A stretch of DNA of 64,000 bases, taken from assembly GCF_019929185.1 (NCBI RefSeq), contig NZ_JAHZPC010000004.1:1-64000 (forward strand), written 5' to 3'. Made by a program: the position numbers and the translations under genes. Of the stretch, positions 43,920-53,178 are shown piece after piece. The notes beneath the pieces were generated by a model, which was given only the letters and a program-made list of their open reading frames with translations, ran no database searches and was not told where the DNA came from. Position 1 is the stretch's first letter. Each line of letters begins with the position of its first letter. Source of the stretch: Streptococcus parasanguinis (GTDB lineage Bacteria; Bacillota; Bacilli; Lactobacillales; Streptococcaceae).

Positions 43920-46900
43920 ATGGCATCGAATTTTGATTTTTTAAAAGTGAACACAGAAACAGCAGTACTTTTTTCAACTGTCAATGAGGCTGAGAATAAC
44001 TACTCACAAAAAGATTATGAAGGGGTGTTGATAAGAGTTCGTAAAGTTGCAGAAAATACAGCAATCCTATTTGCTAATTATTCAGATATTGAATTACCAT
44101 CATATTCAACTTTTCATGAGAAGTTACAAAAAATCAAAGATAATATTAAAAATAAGGAAATTGTGGATGCTTTCTTTGAGATTAAACGGTATGGAAATAA
44201 TTCAGCTCATGAACTTAATCCTAAAGAGGCAACTCGAGAGAATGCATTAAAATCATTGGAACAGATTTATATGATTTTAGTTTGGTTTGTGACTAAGTGT
44301 GTTAATGATCAAATTAAAATTTCTTTGTATGACAATTACTTAGAACCTAAAGCTCAAGAACGTTATACAACAGCTGAACGTAAGTTTATCTATGTTCAGA
44401 CTGTAAATAACGAGAATGGGCAACTTGCTGCTTATGAAGGTGCTCAAAAGGTCGGGGAAGGAACAGTATCCTCAGACGATATTGAAGCTGATTGGACTGC
44501 AAATAGTGAGTTTTTACGTAAAATAGCACCAAAAAGGATTAAGCAATATATGACAACCGCTGGTCTTCATTTTGATCTTGGTTGGGTTGAACTAGCTTAT
44601 AAAAAATCTACAAAAACTTGGTTTCGTGATCATGACGTCCATGAAGTTTTAAAGCGGTCAGGAATTAAACACCCTAAAGAATTAGCAGGTAATGAGTGGT
44701 TTAAGACTGATTTAGAGACAGCTAAGGAAGCTATTAAGGCTGTCAAAGATGGACGGTCATTTATTAGTGATGTACCGGCTGAATATATAGCAGATAAATC
44801 GGAGATTATTCTTAGACCCGAACAAAATGCTGCCGTGGAACAAACTCAAAAAACTTTTAAGAAAAAAGACCGTATGCTTTGGAATGCCAAAATGCGTTTT
44901 GGTAAAACCTTAACCTCATTGGAGCTTATAAAACAAGAAGGCTTTAAACGTGTTCTAATCATGACACATAGACCAGTAGTCCGTGATTCATGGTTTGAGG
45001 ACTACAAAAAAATGGAAATGGCAGAAGCGGGGTATTTGTATGGATCAGTTGATAAAGGGGAGAAACTGACAACCCTGAAATCTGGTGATAAACCATTTAT
45101 ATATTTTGCATCCATTCAGTATCTTCGTTATAATGGCGCTCAAGCCAATCTCCCTTTATTTTCGGATGTAGACTGGGATTTAATCATCATTGACGAAGCA
45201 CATGAGGGAACACAGACTGAACTTAGCGATACTGTTATGAAATCTTTGGTAAAAGAAGGTCATACCAAGATTCTAGAATTATCTGGTACACCTTTTAATC
45301 TTCTTGATCAATTTGCACCTGAACAAGTCTATACTTGGGACTATGTCATGGAACAACAAGCTAAACTGAAATGGGATTTGGAAAATCCTGAACTTCCTAA
45401 CCCTTATGAGCAGCTTCCAGAGGTAAAAATGTATATCTTTGAGATGAAGCATAAGGAAAAATTTACCGATGAAAATAAAGCCTTCAATTTTCGTGAATTT
45501 TTCAGAGTGGATGATAAGGGTGAATTAGTTTATAAAGCCGATGTCCGACGTTTTTTGGATAATATCACTAACCCAAATAGTGACACTAACTATCCATTTT
45601 CAACAAGAGAATATCGTGATGAACTCCGTCATACTCTTTGGATCATGCCGGGAGTTAGGGAAGCTAATGCTTTTGAAGAGCTTTTAAAGGAACACCCAGT
45701 GTTTGGGATGGACTACAATATTGTTAATGTTGTACGAAACGATAAGAGTGATAATATCTTAGATACTTCAGGAGATGATCTTTCGAAGGTACGTCAAGCG
45801 ATTACAGACGATCCTTCACAAACAAAAACAATCACTTTGACAGTCCGTAGGTTGACAACAGGGGTCAATGTTCCTGAATGGACAGCAGTGATGTTCCTTT
45901 CTAATACTAGCAGCTCTACGAATTACCTACAGGCTGCATTTCGTGCACAAACACCATTCTCTCATGAAAAGATTGGGATGAAGAAACGTTGTTATATTTT
46001 TGATTTTGCTCCAGATCGTGCTTTAACAGTAATGGCTGAAACAGCTCAAATAAACTCTGGTGTTGGGAAGAAAAATACAAATCAGCAAAAACAGGCGATG
46101 GCAAATTTGCTTAACTTTTTGCCTATTTTAGGTAAAGGTGATAATGGCATGGAACCATTTAATGTTGACCGTATGTTGACGAAAATCAAAAAGGTTTATG
46201 CTGAAAAAGCAGTACGCTCAGGTTTTGAAGATGACAGTCTCTACAATGATAATCTCTTAACACTAACTGCTGATGATGCAGAACGTTTCAATAAACTAAA
46301 TGCTATCGTTGGTAAAACGCAAAAACAAAAAACTCCTACTAAAGTAACAATTAACGATAGTGGTTTGACTGATGAAGAATATGATCAGGCAGAAAAAGCT
46401 AAGAAAAAGAAACTTCGTGAGCGTAGTCAAGAGGAAAAAGAAGCGATAAAGAAACTCAAAGAGGCTCGTAAACAACAAAAAACGATGATTTCTATCTTAC
46501 GAGGAGTTTCTATTCGTATTCCAATGATGATCTACGGAATGGATGTCGATTTAAGTAAAGATATTACTATCGAAGACTTTATCAAAGAAGTTGATGACGA
46601 ATCTTGGAAAGAATTTATGCCTGCTGGATTCACAAAGGGGATGTTCAAAGATATAACCAAGTATTATGATGCAGAGGTCTTTATTGAAGCAGGTCGAATC
46701 ATTCGTCAACGAGCTAAATCTTTTGATAGTCTTGATTTTATTGAACGTGCCGAAGAAATTGCGACCTTATTTGGTAGCTTCAAGAATCCCGATAAAGAAA
46801 CTGTTTTGACACCATGGCGAGTGGTAAATATGCAAATTGCAAAAGGTATTGGTGGACTTAATTTCTATGACGATAACTTTGAGTCAATGACTGATGGTGC

Positions 46901-48290
46901 TACACCAAATCTACATTGGGTAGACACAGATGTTACTGATAGTGTCTATCATCCAGAGACTAAAATCATTGATATCAATGCTAAGACAGGGCTTTATCCT
47001 TTACATGCTGCCATGAGTCTCTATTATCAATATGTACAAAATAATGATGATAATCGATTTGATGCCGACAGTGTCTATCGTGGAATCTTAGAAAACAATA
47101 TCTATGCCATTGCAAAAACACCAATGGCTAAGACTATTACAGTGAGAACTTTAACAGGCTATAAAAAATATAAGACCAATATAGCCTATATTGAAAACTT
47201 CTCAGATATATTAAAATCAAGTATTGACGAAGGTAAAAAACAAGTAGAGGAGGCCTTTGATAAAGTGAAATTTGATGTTGTGATTGGAAATCCGCCGTAT
47301 CAGGAAACTTTAGAGGGAACGAGTGATCGTCCTATTTATAATTATTTCATGGATTTATCTTATGAGATAGCAGGTAAATCTATTCTTATTACGCCTGCTC
47401 GATTCCTATTTAATGCAGGAAAAACACCTAAAGCATGGAATAGAAAAATGTTATCAGATGATCATTTGAAAGTAGTTTACTATGAACAAGATTCTTCGCA
47501 AGTATTTCCTAATACAGATATAAAAGGTGGTATAGTAATAACTTATTATGACTGTAAGGAATATTTTGGTGCTATAGAGGTATTTACTGCTCATGAAGAA
47601 TTAAATCAAATACTTCAGAAAGTTGTAATAAAACCAGATTTTGAAAGTCTTAGTAAAATAATTTATTCTTCAGATAGTTATAGACTGACTGAAAAGATGC
47701 ATAAAGATGTTCCAACTGCAAAAGGTCGTTTGAGCAATGGACACGAATTTGATGTTACAACTAATATTTTTGAGAAATTGCCTGATGTTTTTATTAATAA
47801 CAATGACAGTCAGGTAGGAGACTTTGTTAAAATTATTGGACGAGAAAATAATGATAGAGTTTATAAATGGGTTGATAGAAGATATATAAATGGTCCTTTA
47901 AACTTTAAAAAGTATAAAGTTATTTTGCCTAAGTCTAACGGTAGTGGGATTTTAGGAGAGGTTTTGTCATCACCAATAATTGGCGATCCTTTAACTGGCC
48001 ATACTCAGACTTTCTTATCTATAGGTTCTTTTGGCGCTAAGTCAGAGGCAAAAGCATGCATTAAGTATATAAAGACTAAGTTTGCGAGGACCTTACTTGG
48101 TATCTTAAAAATTACTCAGCACAATCCGGCTGAAAAATGGAATTATGTACCACTTCAGAATTTTTCGGATAATTCAGACATTGATTGGTCGAAATCTATA
48201 TCTGAGATAGATCAGCAATTGTATAAAAAGTATGGGTTGAGTGATGAAGAAATTACTTTTATTGAAGAAAAAGTGAAAGAAATGATTTAG
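43920..48290 (+). CDS. HEPN-like/SF2 helicase/Eco57I-type methyltransferase fusion protein
   Basis: A 1456-aa multidomain protein. Residues 15-125 look like DUF4145 (HEPN-like helical, NNSAHELNP). Residues 300-690 form an SF2 helicase: AKMRFGKT (motif I), DEAH at 425, SGTPF, TGVNVP, QAAFRAQ. Residues 820-860 are a charged coiled coil. From 960 an Eco57I-like methyltransferase follows: LTPWRVVNM, degenerate motif I IDINAKTGLYPL, degenerate motif II IYAIAKTPMAK, then intact NPPYQ at 1124-1128 and a target-recognition-like C-terminus. No clear PD-(D/E)XK or HNH nuclease is seen. Likely restriction-modification or related defence. Confidence 0.82.
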   Translation: MASNFDFLKVNTETAVLFSTVNEAENNYSQKDYEGVLIRVRKVAENTAILFANYSDIELPSYSTFHEKLQKIKDNIKNKEIVDAFFEIKRYGNNSAHELNPKEATRENALKSLEQIYMILVWFVTKCVNDQIKISLYDNYLEPKAQERYTTAERKFIYVQTVNNENGQLAAYEGAQKVGEGTVSSDDIEADWTANSEFLRKIAPKRIKQYMTTAGLHFDLGWVELAYKKSTKTWFRDHDVHEVLKRSGIKHPKELAGNEWFKTDLETAKEAIKAVKDGRSFISDVPAEYIADKSEIILRPEQNAAVEQTQKTFKKKDRMLWNAKMRFGKTLTSLELIKQEGFKRVLIMTHRPVVRDSWFEDYKKMEMAEAGYLYGSVDKGEKLTTLKSGDKPFIYFASIQYLRYNGAQANLPLFSDVDWDLIIIDEAHEGTQTELSDTVMKSLVKEGHTKILELSGTPFNLLDQFAPEQVYTWDYVMEQQAKLKWDLENPELPNPYEQLPEVKMYIFEMKHKEKFTDENKAFNFREFFRVDDKGELVYKADVRRFLDNITNPNSDTNYPFSTREYRDELRHTLWIMPGVREANAFEELLKEHPVFGMDYNIVNVVRNDKSDNILDTSGDDLSKVRQAITDDPSQTKTITLTVRRLTTGVNVPEWTAVMFLSNTSSSTNYLQAAFRAQTPFSHEKIGMKKRCYIFDFAPDRALTVMAETAQINSGVGKKNTNQQKQAMANLLNFLPILGKGDNGMEPFNVDRMLTKIKKVYAEKAVRSGFEDDSLYNDNLLTLTADDAERFNKLNAIVGKTQKQKTPTKVTINDSGLTDEEYDQAEKAKKKKLRERSQEEKEAIKKLKEARKQQKTMISILRGVSIRIPMMIYGMDVDLSKDITIEDFIKEVDDESWKEFMPAGFTKGMFKDITKYYDAEVFIEAGRIIRQRAKSFDSLDFIERAEEIATLFGSFKNPDKETVLTPWRVVNMQIAKGIGGLNFYDDNFESMTDGATPNLHWVDTDVTDSVYHPETKIIDINAKTGLYPLHAAMSLYYQYVQNNDDNRFDADSVYRGILENNIYAIAKTPMAKTITVRTLTGYKKYKTNIAYIENFSDILKSSIDEGKKQVEEAFDKVKFDVVIGNPPYQETLEGTSDRPIYNYFMDLSYEIAGKSILITPARFLFNAGKTPKAWNRKMLSDDHLKVVYYEQDSSQVFPNTDIKGGIVITYYDCKEYFGAIEVFTAHEELNQILQKVVIKPDFESLSKIIYSSDSYRLTEKMHKDVPTAKGRLSNGHEFDVTTNIFEKLPDVFINNNDSQVGDFVKIIGRENNDRVYKWVDRRYINGPLNFKKYKVILPKSNGSGILGEVLSSPIIGDPLTGHTQTFLSIGSFGAKSEAKACIKYIKTKFARTLLGILKITQHNPAEKWNYVPLQNFSDNSDIDWSKSISEIDQQLYKKYGLSDEEITFIEEKVKEMI

Positions 48291-48306
48291 GGCTTAGGAT
48301 TAAGAG

Positions 48307-50088
48307 ATGATAGAGGAAACTGCTAAGAAAACTATTGGGAAAATGCTTTCTAAATTTGTTCCGAAAATTTTTGAAGGTATTAATGAAAAATATAAAATAT
48401 CCAAATTACAGCAAGATATTGACTTGAGAGTTATTTTTCAAGAATATCTTGAATATTCATATACAAAATACATTACTGTAAAAACGTTACTTTATAAAAA
48501 TGAGGGGAAAAATCTTTATGACTTTTATGAGCCCCAAGTTGTAAAATCATCTGATGCTAGTATTGATTTAACAAATACAGATTTTCTTTTTAATAAGTGT
48601 AAAAGGATAATTATAACTGGAACTGGTGGGATAGGGAAATCAATGCTCATGAAACATATCTTTATTAATCAAATCAGTAATGAAAGTAGTATACCAATTT
48701 TTATTGAACTTAAATCAATGAATAATATTAACATTGAAGATTTTGAAATTAAAGATTTTATTTATGGTGAAATGAATCGACATCACTTCAAACTAAGTAG
48801 GGACCTCTTTTATAGAAGCTTAGAGTTTGGGATTTATACCATTATATTTGATGGCGTAGATGAGATAAATTTATTATTTAGAGAAACTATAATTGGTTCT
48901 CTGAAAAAATTTATAGACATTTACAATAATAATCGTTACGTACTTAGTTCAAGACCTTCAGAGGAGTATATCGGTTGGAATGATTTTATCGAATATAGTG
49001 TTCAGCCACTGAATAAAAAACAAGCCTTATCTTTAATTGGCCGTTTGGATTATGATTCTATTACAAAAAAACAATTTTCTAAAGAGTTAAATGATAGGCT
49101 ATATGATAATCACGAATCTTTTGCATCTATCCCTTTACTCTTAACTATTATGTTGATGACTTATGAGTCAGGTGCTTCGATTCCAAATAATCTTACAGAC
49201 TTTTATACCCAAGCGTTTTATACACTTTATCATAAACACGATGCTTCAAAGTCTGGGTATAAGCGCGAGCTAAGAGCGGACTTATCTCCTGAAACTTTCA
49301 AAGAAATATTATCTTATTTAGCTATGAAGACTTTTATGAAAAAACAAGTTAATTTCTCATCTGAGAATGTTTATAAAATTTTTGAGTCATATAAGAATAA
49401 ATATTTCAAGAAATTTGAAGATGATGCATTTATTTTTGATGCTATTTCTAATATTTGTATGCTTGTTCAAGATGGAGAATTTAGGTTTACTCATCGTTCG
49501 TTCCAAGAGTATTTTGCTGGAATTGGAGTAAGTAAATTAGACGATAATAAACAGAAAATGATATTACAAGCTTGGCTTGATAATGATTATAATAATATTA
49601 ATTATAACAGGACCTTTATTATGACATTATTGACAGTGCAACAAGAAAGAACCTATCTTAATTTATTTGTTCCTATAATTGAAAATCTGAAAAATAACTT
49701 TCAAGAATTAAATACTTTAGATGATAAGATAAACTTTTGTTTCAAAACTTTTAATTTAAATCCGAAACTAGGAATCACGTTTAGTTTAAAAGAAAAGTTT
49801 GAACCATTCTTTCAGATGTTTTTCATATTGTTAGAAAACATAGGAATTCCTTTGACTGACATTGACGATAGAACTTTTGATGATGATATTATAAAGGGGA
49901 TGATTGAATATCCAGCTATTGAGGCTAAGTTTGAAGATTTAGCTGATTCAGAAAAAGAGTTATTGAGAAGTTGGTTAGATTCGTGGTTAATAAGACGTTA
50001 TGATTATGCTATAAAATGGGCAGATGAAGTGCTTAAACAATCTATAACTAATAAAACTACGATTGATTCTTTAATAGATGAACTGTAA
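48307..50088 (+). CDS. NACHT-type STAND NTPase, candidate antiphage protein
   Basis: A 593-aa protein with a central NACHT module: Walker A GTGGIGKS at 105-112, Walker B IIFDGVDE at 179-186, sensor SSRP at 214-217, and the winged-helix signature FTHRSFQEYFAG at 394-405. The N-terminal 90 residues are helical with the YDFYEP lead-in. The C-terminal 180 residues are helical without visible LRR or TPR repeats. Bacterial NACHT proteins act in phage defence; here the gene follows the helicase-methyltransferase by 16 bp, so it belongs to the same operon. The effector domain is not recognised. Confidence 0.83.
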   Translation: MIEETAKKTIGKMLSKFVPKIFEGINEKYKISKLQQDIDLRVIFQEYLEYSYTKYITVKTLLYKNEGKNLYDFYEPQVVKSSDASIDLTNTDFLFNKCKRIIITGTGGIGKSMLMKHIFINQISNESSIPIFIELKSMNNINIEDFEIKDFIYGEMNRHHFKLSRDLFYRSLEFGIYTIIFDGVDEINLLFRETIIGSLKKFIDIYNNNRYVLSSRPSEEYIGWNDFIEYSVQPLNKKQALSLIGRLDYDSITKKQFSKELNDRLYDNHESFASIPLLLTIMLMTYESGASIPNNLTDFYTQAFYTLYHKHDASKSGYKRELRADLSPETFKEILSYLAMKTFMKKQVNFSSENVYKIFESYKNKYFKKFEDDAFIFDAISNICMLVQDGEFRFTHRSFQEYFAGIGVSKLDDNKQKMILQAWLDNDYNNINYNRTFIMTLLTVQQERTYLNLFVPIIENLKNNFQELNTLDDKINFCFKTFNLNPKLGITFSLKEKFEPFFQMFFILLENIGIPLTDIDDRTFDDDIIKGMIEYPAIEAKFEDLADSEKELLRSWLDSWLIRRYDYAIKWADEVLKQSITNKTTIDSLIDEL

Positions 50089-50184
50089 AAATTGTTTTTG
50101 ATTGTTCATAGACTAGGTTGGAAATATTTGAATATCAGATATTAATCTGAGTGTTGTACAGACTATATCCTGAAAGGAAAAGAA

Positions 50185-51606
50185 ATGTTACTTTTTTCTA
50201 CAATTTTAAAGATAGATAAGTCGTTGACTAAAGATGATTTTTTGAATTTAGTGATTGAATGGAATCAAGGAAGTCCACATGAAAATAATGTTATACCCAA
50301 TTTGAATTGGGATGGATCCTACAATCAAAAATTTGGTGATGAAACAATCTCTCTCGAATTTAAAGAATACAGAAATGAGGAAATCATAGCTGTAAGATAC
50401 GTAAAAGAATTAGATGATGGAATCATTTGGAAAACAGATTATATCATGAACTTTAGAGACAATAAAATGTCAATCATGCTGGATCGTAGTTTTACTGAAG
50501 ATGCTATTGGTGTTGACCCTTCATTTACAACTCCATTATTTATTAAATTATTGATTGAAAAAGGTTATGTTGTAAATGACAATGACCTTCCTGTAGTTAG
50601 GGATCCTCATATGATTGACTGTGAAAATCTCAATGTTTTGACTGCAGTCATAAATGAAACAAAGACTTATGATTTGCCTATAGTTTATGTATCAAAAACA
50701 TTTTCAAATAAGATTCCTATTGACATCAATAAATTGGCTTATGCTCTTAAAGGAGTAGCGCATATCTTTGTACAAAGTGATCTTAGAACAAACACATTAA
50801 TTCGTGAGCAATGTGATAATGCTAATGAATACAATGGTGCAATTGGTATATATTACCAATCTGATTTAATGAAACACAAGAGGTTTCTAAATTACGAATA
50901 TTTTGATCCAACTATAACTAGACAAAACATTGTAAAAGACATTATTAATTTTACAAATCAGCAAAGCATTGATCCGCTGTATACATGGAATGGAGTACTA
51001 ACTTCGTTACTTCGAGATCGTTTTGAAAGTCAAAAATCTAAACGTACGAAAGCTGAGAGAACCAAAGAGGAGACCGAAGAACTCTTAGATAGTTTTAGTA
51101 ATGATTTTGATGTGTTAACGGAAGAAAATGGCCGTTTGCGTAGTAGTATTTCTGATTTGGAACAAGAGCTAGCTTATTATAGAGATATTTTCAATAATAA
51201 AGAAGTTAGTGATAGTAGTTTTATATCAAGTGGATCTGAGAAGGAATTCTTTCAAGGTGAGAAAAAGGAATTTGTTTTGTCAGTTTTGAGTGATTCCTTA
51301 CAGAATATCCAAGATGGAACTCGTAAAAAACATATCATTCAAGATATTATCCAACAGAATGACAGTGAAGATATTCTTAATCACAAGAGAGATAAGATTA
51401 AACGTCTATTGACAAACTATAGCGGATTGAATAAAAAGTTGAATCAAGAATTGAAACAACTGGGATTCACCATTACAGAGGATGGAAAACATTATAAATT
51501 AACGTATTTTGATGATAATCGCTATACTATTACTATGGCAAAGACACCAAGTGATGGGCGAGCTGGAAAAAATAATGTTTCAGAAATCAACAAAAAGTTG
51601 TTTTGA
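50185..51606 (+). CDS. Defence-island protein of unknown function, 473 aa
   Basis: No family is recognised with certainty. Residues 1-280 form a mixed alpha/beta domain (LNVLTAVINETKTYDLPIVYVS and LAYALKGVAHIFV stand out). A coiled coil follows at about 285-345, with many Glu/Lys. The last 70 residues (LKQLGFTITEDGKHYKLTYF...RYTITMAKTPSDGRAGKN) resemble a small HicA-like RNA-binding fold; this is a weak guess. AAAGGAAAAG precedes the ATG. It comes 96 bp after the NACHT gene. Confidence 0.72.
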   Translation: MLLFSTILKIDKSLTKDDFLNLVIEWNQGSPHENNVIPNLNWDGSYNQKFGDETISLEFKEYRNEEIIAVRYVKELDDGIIWKTDYIMNFRDNKMSIMLDRSFTEDAIGVDPSFTTPLFIKLLIEKGYVVNDNDLPVVRDPHMIDCENLNVLTAVINETKTYDLPIVYVSKTFSNKIPIDINKLAYALKGVAHIFVQSDLRTNTLIREQCDNANEYNGAIGIYYQSDLMKHKRFLNYEYFDPTITRQNIVKDIINFTNQQSIDPLYTWNGVLTSLLRDRFESQKSKRTKAERTKEETEELLDSFSNDFDVLTEENGRLRSSISDLEQELAYYRDIFNNKEVSDSSFISSGSEKEFFQGEKKEFVLSVLSDSLQNIQDGTRKKHIIQDIIQQNDSEDILNHKRDKIKRLLTNYSGLNKKLNQELKQLGFTITEDGKHYKLTYFDDNRYTITMAKTPSDGRAGKNNVSEINKKLF

Positions 51607-51737
51607 TAACAAACAATATACAAAGTTTATATCATAATAAATATGCTTCAGAATATTTTATCAAATATATTAAACCATAAAAATTAGGATTAATTTTTTA
51701 TCACAAGATAAGTTTCTTAGATAAATAAGGAGAAATA

Positions 51738-52799
51738 ATGAAAAATATTTTATGGCCTAATATTTTTATGACGGTTATTGCGACATTAATCTCAACATTT
51801 TTGATTTCATTTATTCTAACTCCTATTCGAAAAAAATTTTTTCAATTAATTAAGACTACAAAAATTGAGAATATTCAAATTCGCAATGCAGTAAGTAGAG
51901 GAGTAAATAGTTCGGATAATTCAATTATTAGGGATTATTTTGAAGTATCTACTCTGTTTTCAACTGATAAGGATCTAAATATCAATCAGATTAAATTAAA
52001 AAATGTAGAAGTAATATTTGATTATTTTGTTGATGAGTTAAGCTTTCAACATGGCTTAAATCCCGACAGACAAATATTTAGTATTTTTGCGATAAATAAT
52101 GGGAATAAAAGCATTGAAATAGATGGGTTTATGTTGAAATATGTTAAAGGATGGTGGTTTGAAAATCGATACGAAGAGATATCTTCAGAAGAAATACCGT
52201 ATATAAAAATTAAACCTAGAGAAATTAAACGTATTATAATGGTAAAAGTTTCTAAAGAGCAAATTTTAAAACATTTTGATCTTGTCAGTGAAAATCAGGC
52301 TTTATTACTTCAATTGTTTGACAAAAATAGTAAGAAGTTGATTTCTTATCCCGCACCTTTCGATAAAGAAAATAAGAAGTTTCTTACTAGGCCGATGGGA
52401 GCAGCAGGCGTCGATAGTAATAATGAAAAGAATGTATTTAATATTTCAGAGCCCTATCAAAAAATGTACACTTTACAAACCAAAAATCATATTAGTAAAG
52501 AAAATCCAATATTGAGTTTTTTCATCTCGCTTGATCAGACTGCTAGTTTAAAATTTGACCTTGAAATTTATCAGAATAATAAGCTGGTGAAGTTTAAGAG
52601 GAAAGATCAGAGGACTCAATATGTTCATGTTTTTAGACCAAATTATCATTTATATGCGCTTGACCCAACAGGGCTTCATGGAAATGTCTATAAGTTATTA
52701 GATGAAAAATCAATCGAAGTTCTTGAGTATGAAGAGGTTGAACAGTATTATCCCAATATTTTGTATAAAGGAAAATGTGATGAGAAAGACAATAGTTGA
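51738..52799 (+). CDS. Membrane-anchored protein of unknown function, 353 aa
   Basis: One N-terminal membrane helix (about residues 9-30, FMTVIATLISTFLISFIL) is followed by a basic stop-transfer segment, so the ~320-residue domain is cytoplasmic by the positive-inside rule. No known domain is recognised. A ribosome binding site AAGGAG lies 7 nt upstream. The HigA-like gene begins 20 bp before its stop in another frame, which couples them. A membrane effector of the island is one option, by position only. Confidence 0.7.
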   Translation: MKNILWPNIFMTVIATLISTFLISFILTPIRKKFFQLIKTTKIENIQIRNAVSRGVNSSDNSIIRDYFEVSTLFSTDKDLNINQIKLKNVEVIFDYFVDELSFQHGLNPDRQIFSIFAINNGNKSIEIDGFMLKYVKGWWFENRYEEISSEEIPYIKIKPREIKRIIMVKVSKEQILKHFDLVSENQALLLQLFDKNSKKLISYPAPFDKENKKFLTRPMGAAGVDSNNEKNVFNISEPYQKMYTLQTKNHISKENPILSFFISLDQTASLKFDLEIYQNNKLVKFKRKDQRTQYVHVFRPNYHLYALDPTGLHGNVYKLLDEKSIEVLEYEEVEQYYPNILYKGKCDEKDNS

Positions 52800-53055
52800 A
52801 AATATTGATCTGATTGCTTTCCATCCAGGTCAATATATTGGAGAGCTAATTGAAGATTATCAGATGATCCAGAATGAATTTGCAGAGAAATTGGGAGAAT
52901 CTCCAAAAATGATCAGTAAATTAGTGAATGGTGAGGAGTCGATTAGTAATGATCTTGCTCAGAAGTTAGAGAAGCTTACTAATATTTCGATGAAAACTTG
53001 GCTTAATTTACAAGCTTCCTTTGATAGGAAAGTGGCAGAGGGTGCAGTACCTTGA
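52780..53055 (+). CDS. HigA-type antitoxin/XRE regulator
   Basis: A 91-aa HTH protein of the HigA/VapI group: FHPGQYIGELIEDYQMIQNEFAEKLGESPKMISKLVNG is the classical start and HTH, followed by SISNDLAQKLEKLTNISMKTWLNLQ. HigA usually follows a HigB RelE-like toxin, but no such toxin lies upstream; the preceding frame is the 353-aa membrane protein. The start at 52780 has AAAGGAAA upstream. It may regulate the island or neutralise the preceding protein. Confidence 0.83.
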   Translation: MRKTIVENIDLIAFHPGQYIGELIEDYQMIQNEFAEKLGESPKMISKLVNGEESISNDLAQKLEKLTNISMKTWLNLQASFDRKVAEGAVP

Positions 53056-53136
53056 GATTGATTATTATAGAGAGCTATTACTTCGTTTCGTAATGGTCTT
53101 GTAGTCACTTTCCCAATTTTTTTCGAATTATAGAAG

Positions 53137-53161
53137 TAGAGGGACCTTCCCTCTATTTTTT
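53137..53161 (+). terminator. Terminator at the right end of the defence operon
   Basis: TAGAGGGA-CCT-TCCCTCTA followed by T5, between the HigA-like gene and rpn. Confidence 0.85.
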
Positions 53162-53178
53162 ATCGAAAAGGAGCAGGG

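Noticed and set aside
51738..52799. HigB toxin partner upstream of the HigA-like gene
   Set aside because: The protein is 353 aa with a membrane helix, not a ~100-aa RelE-like toxin.
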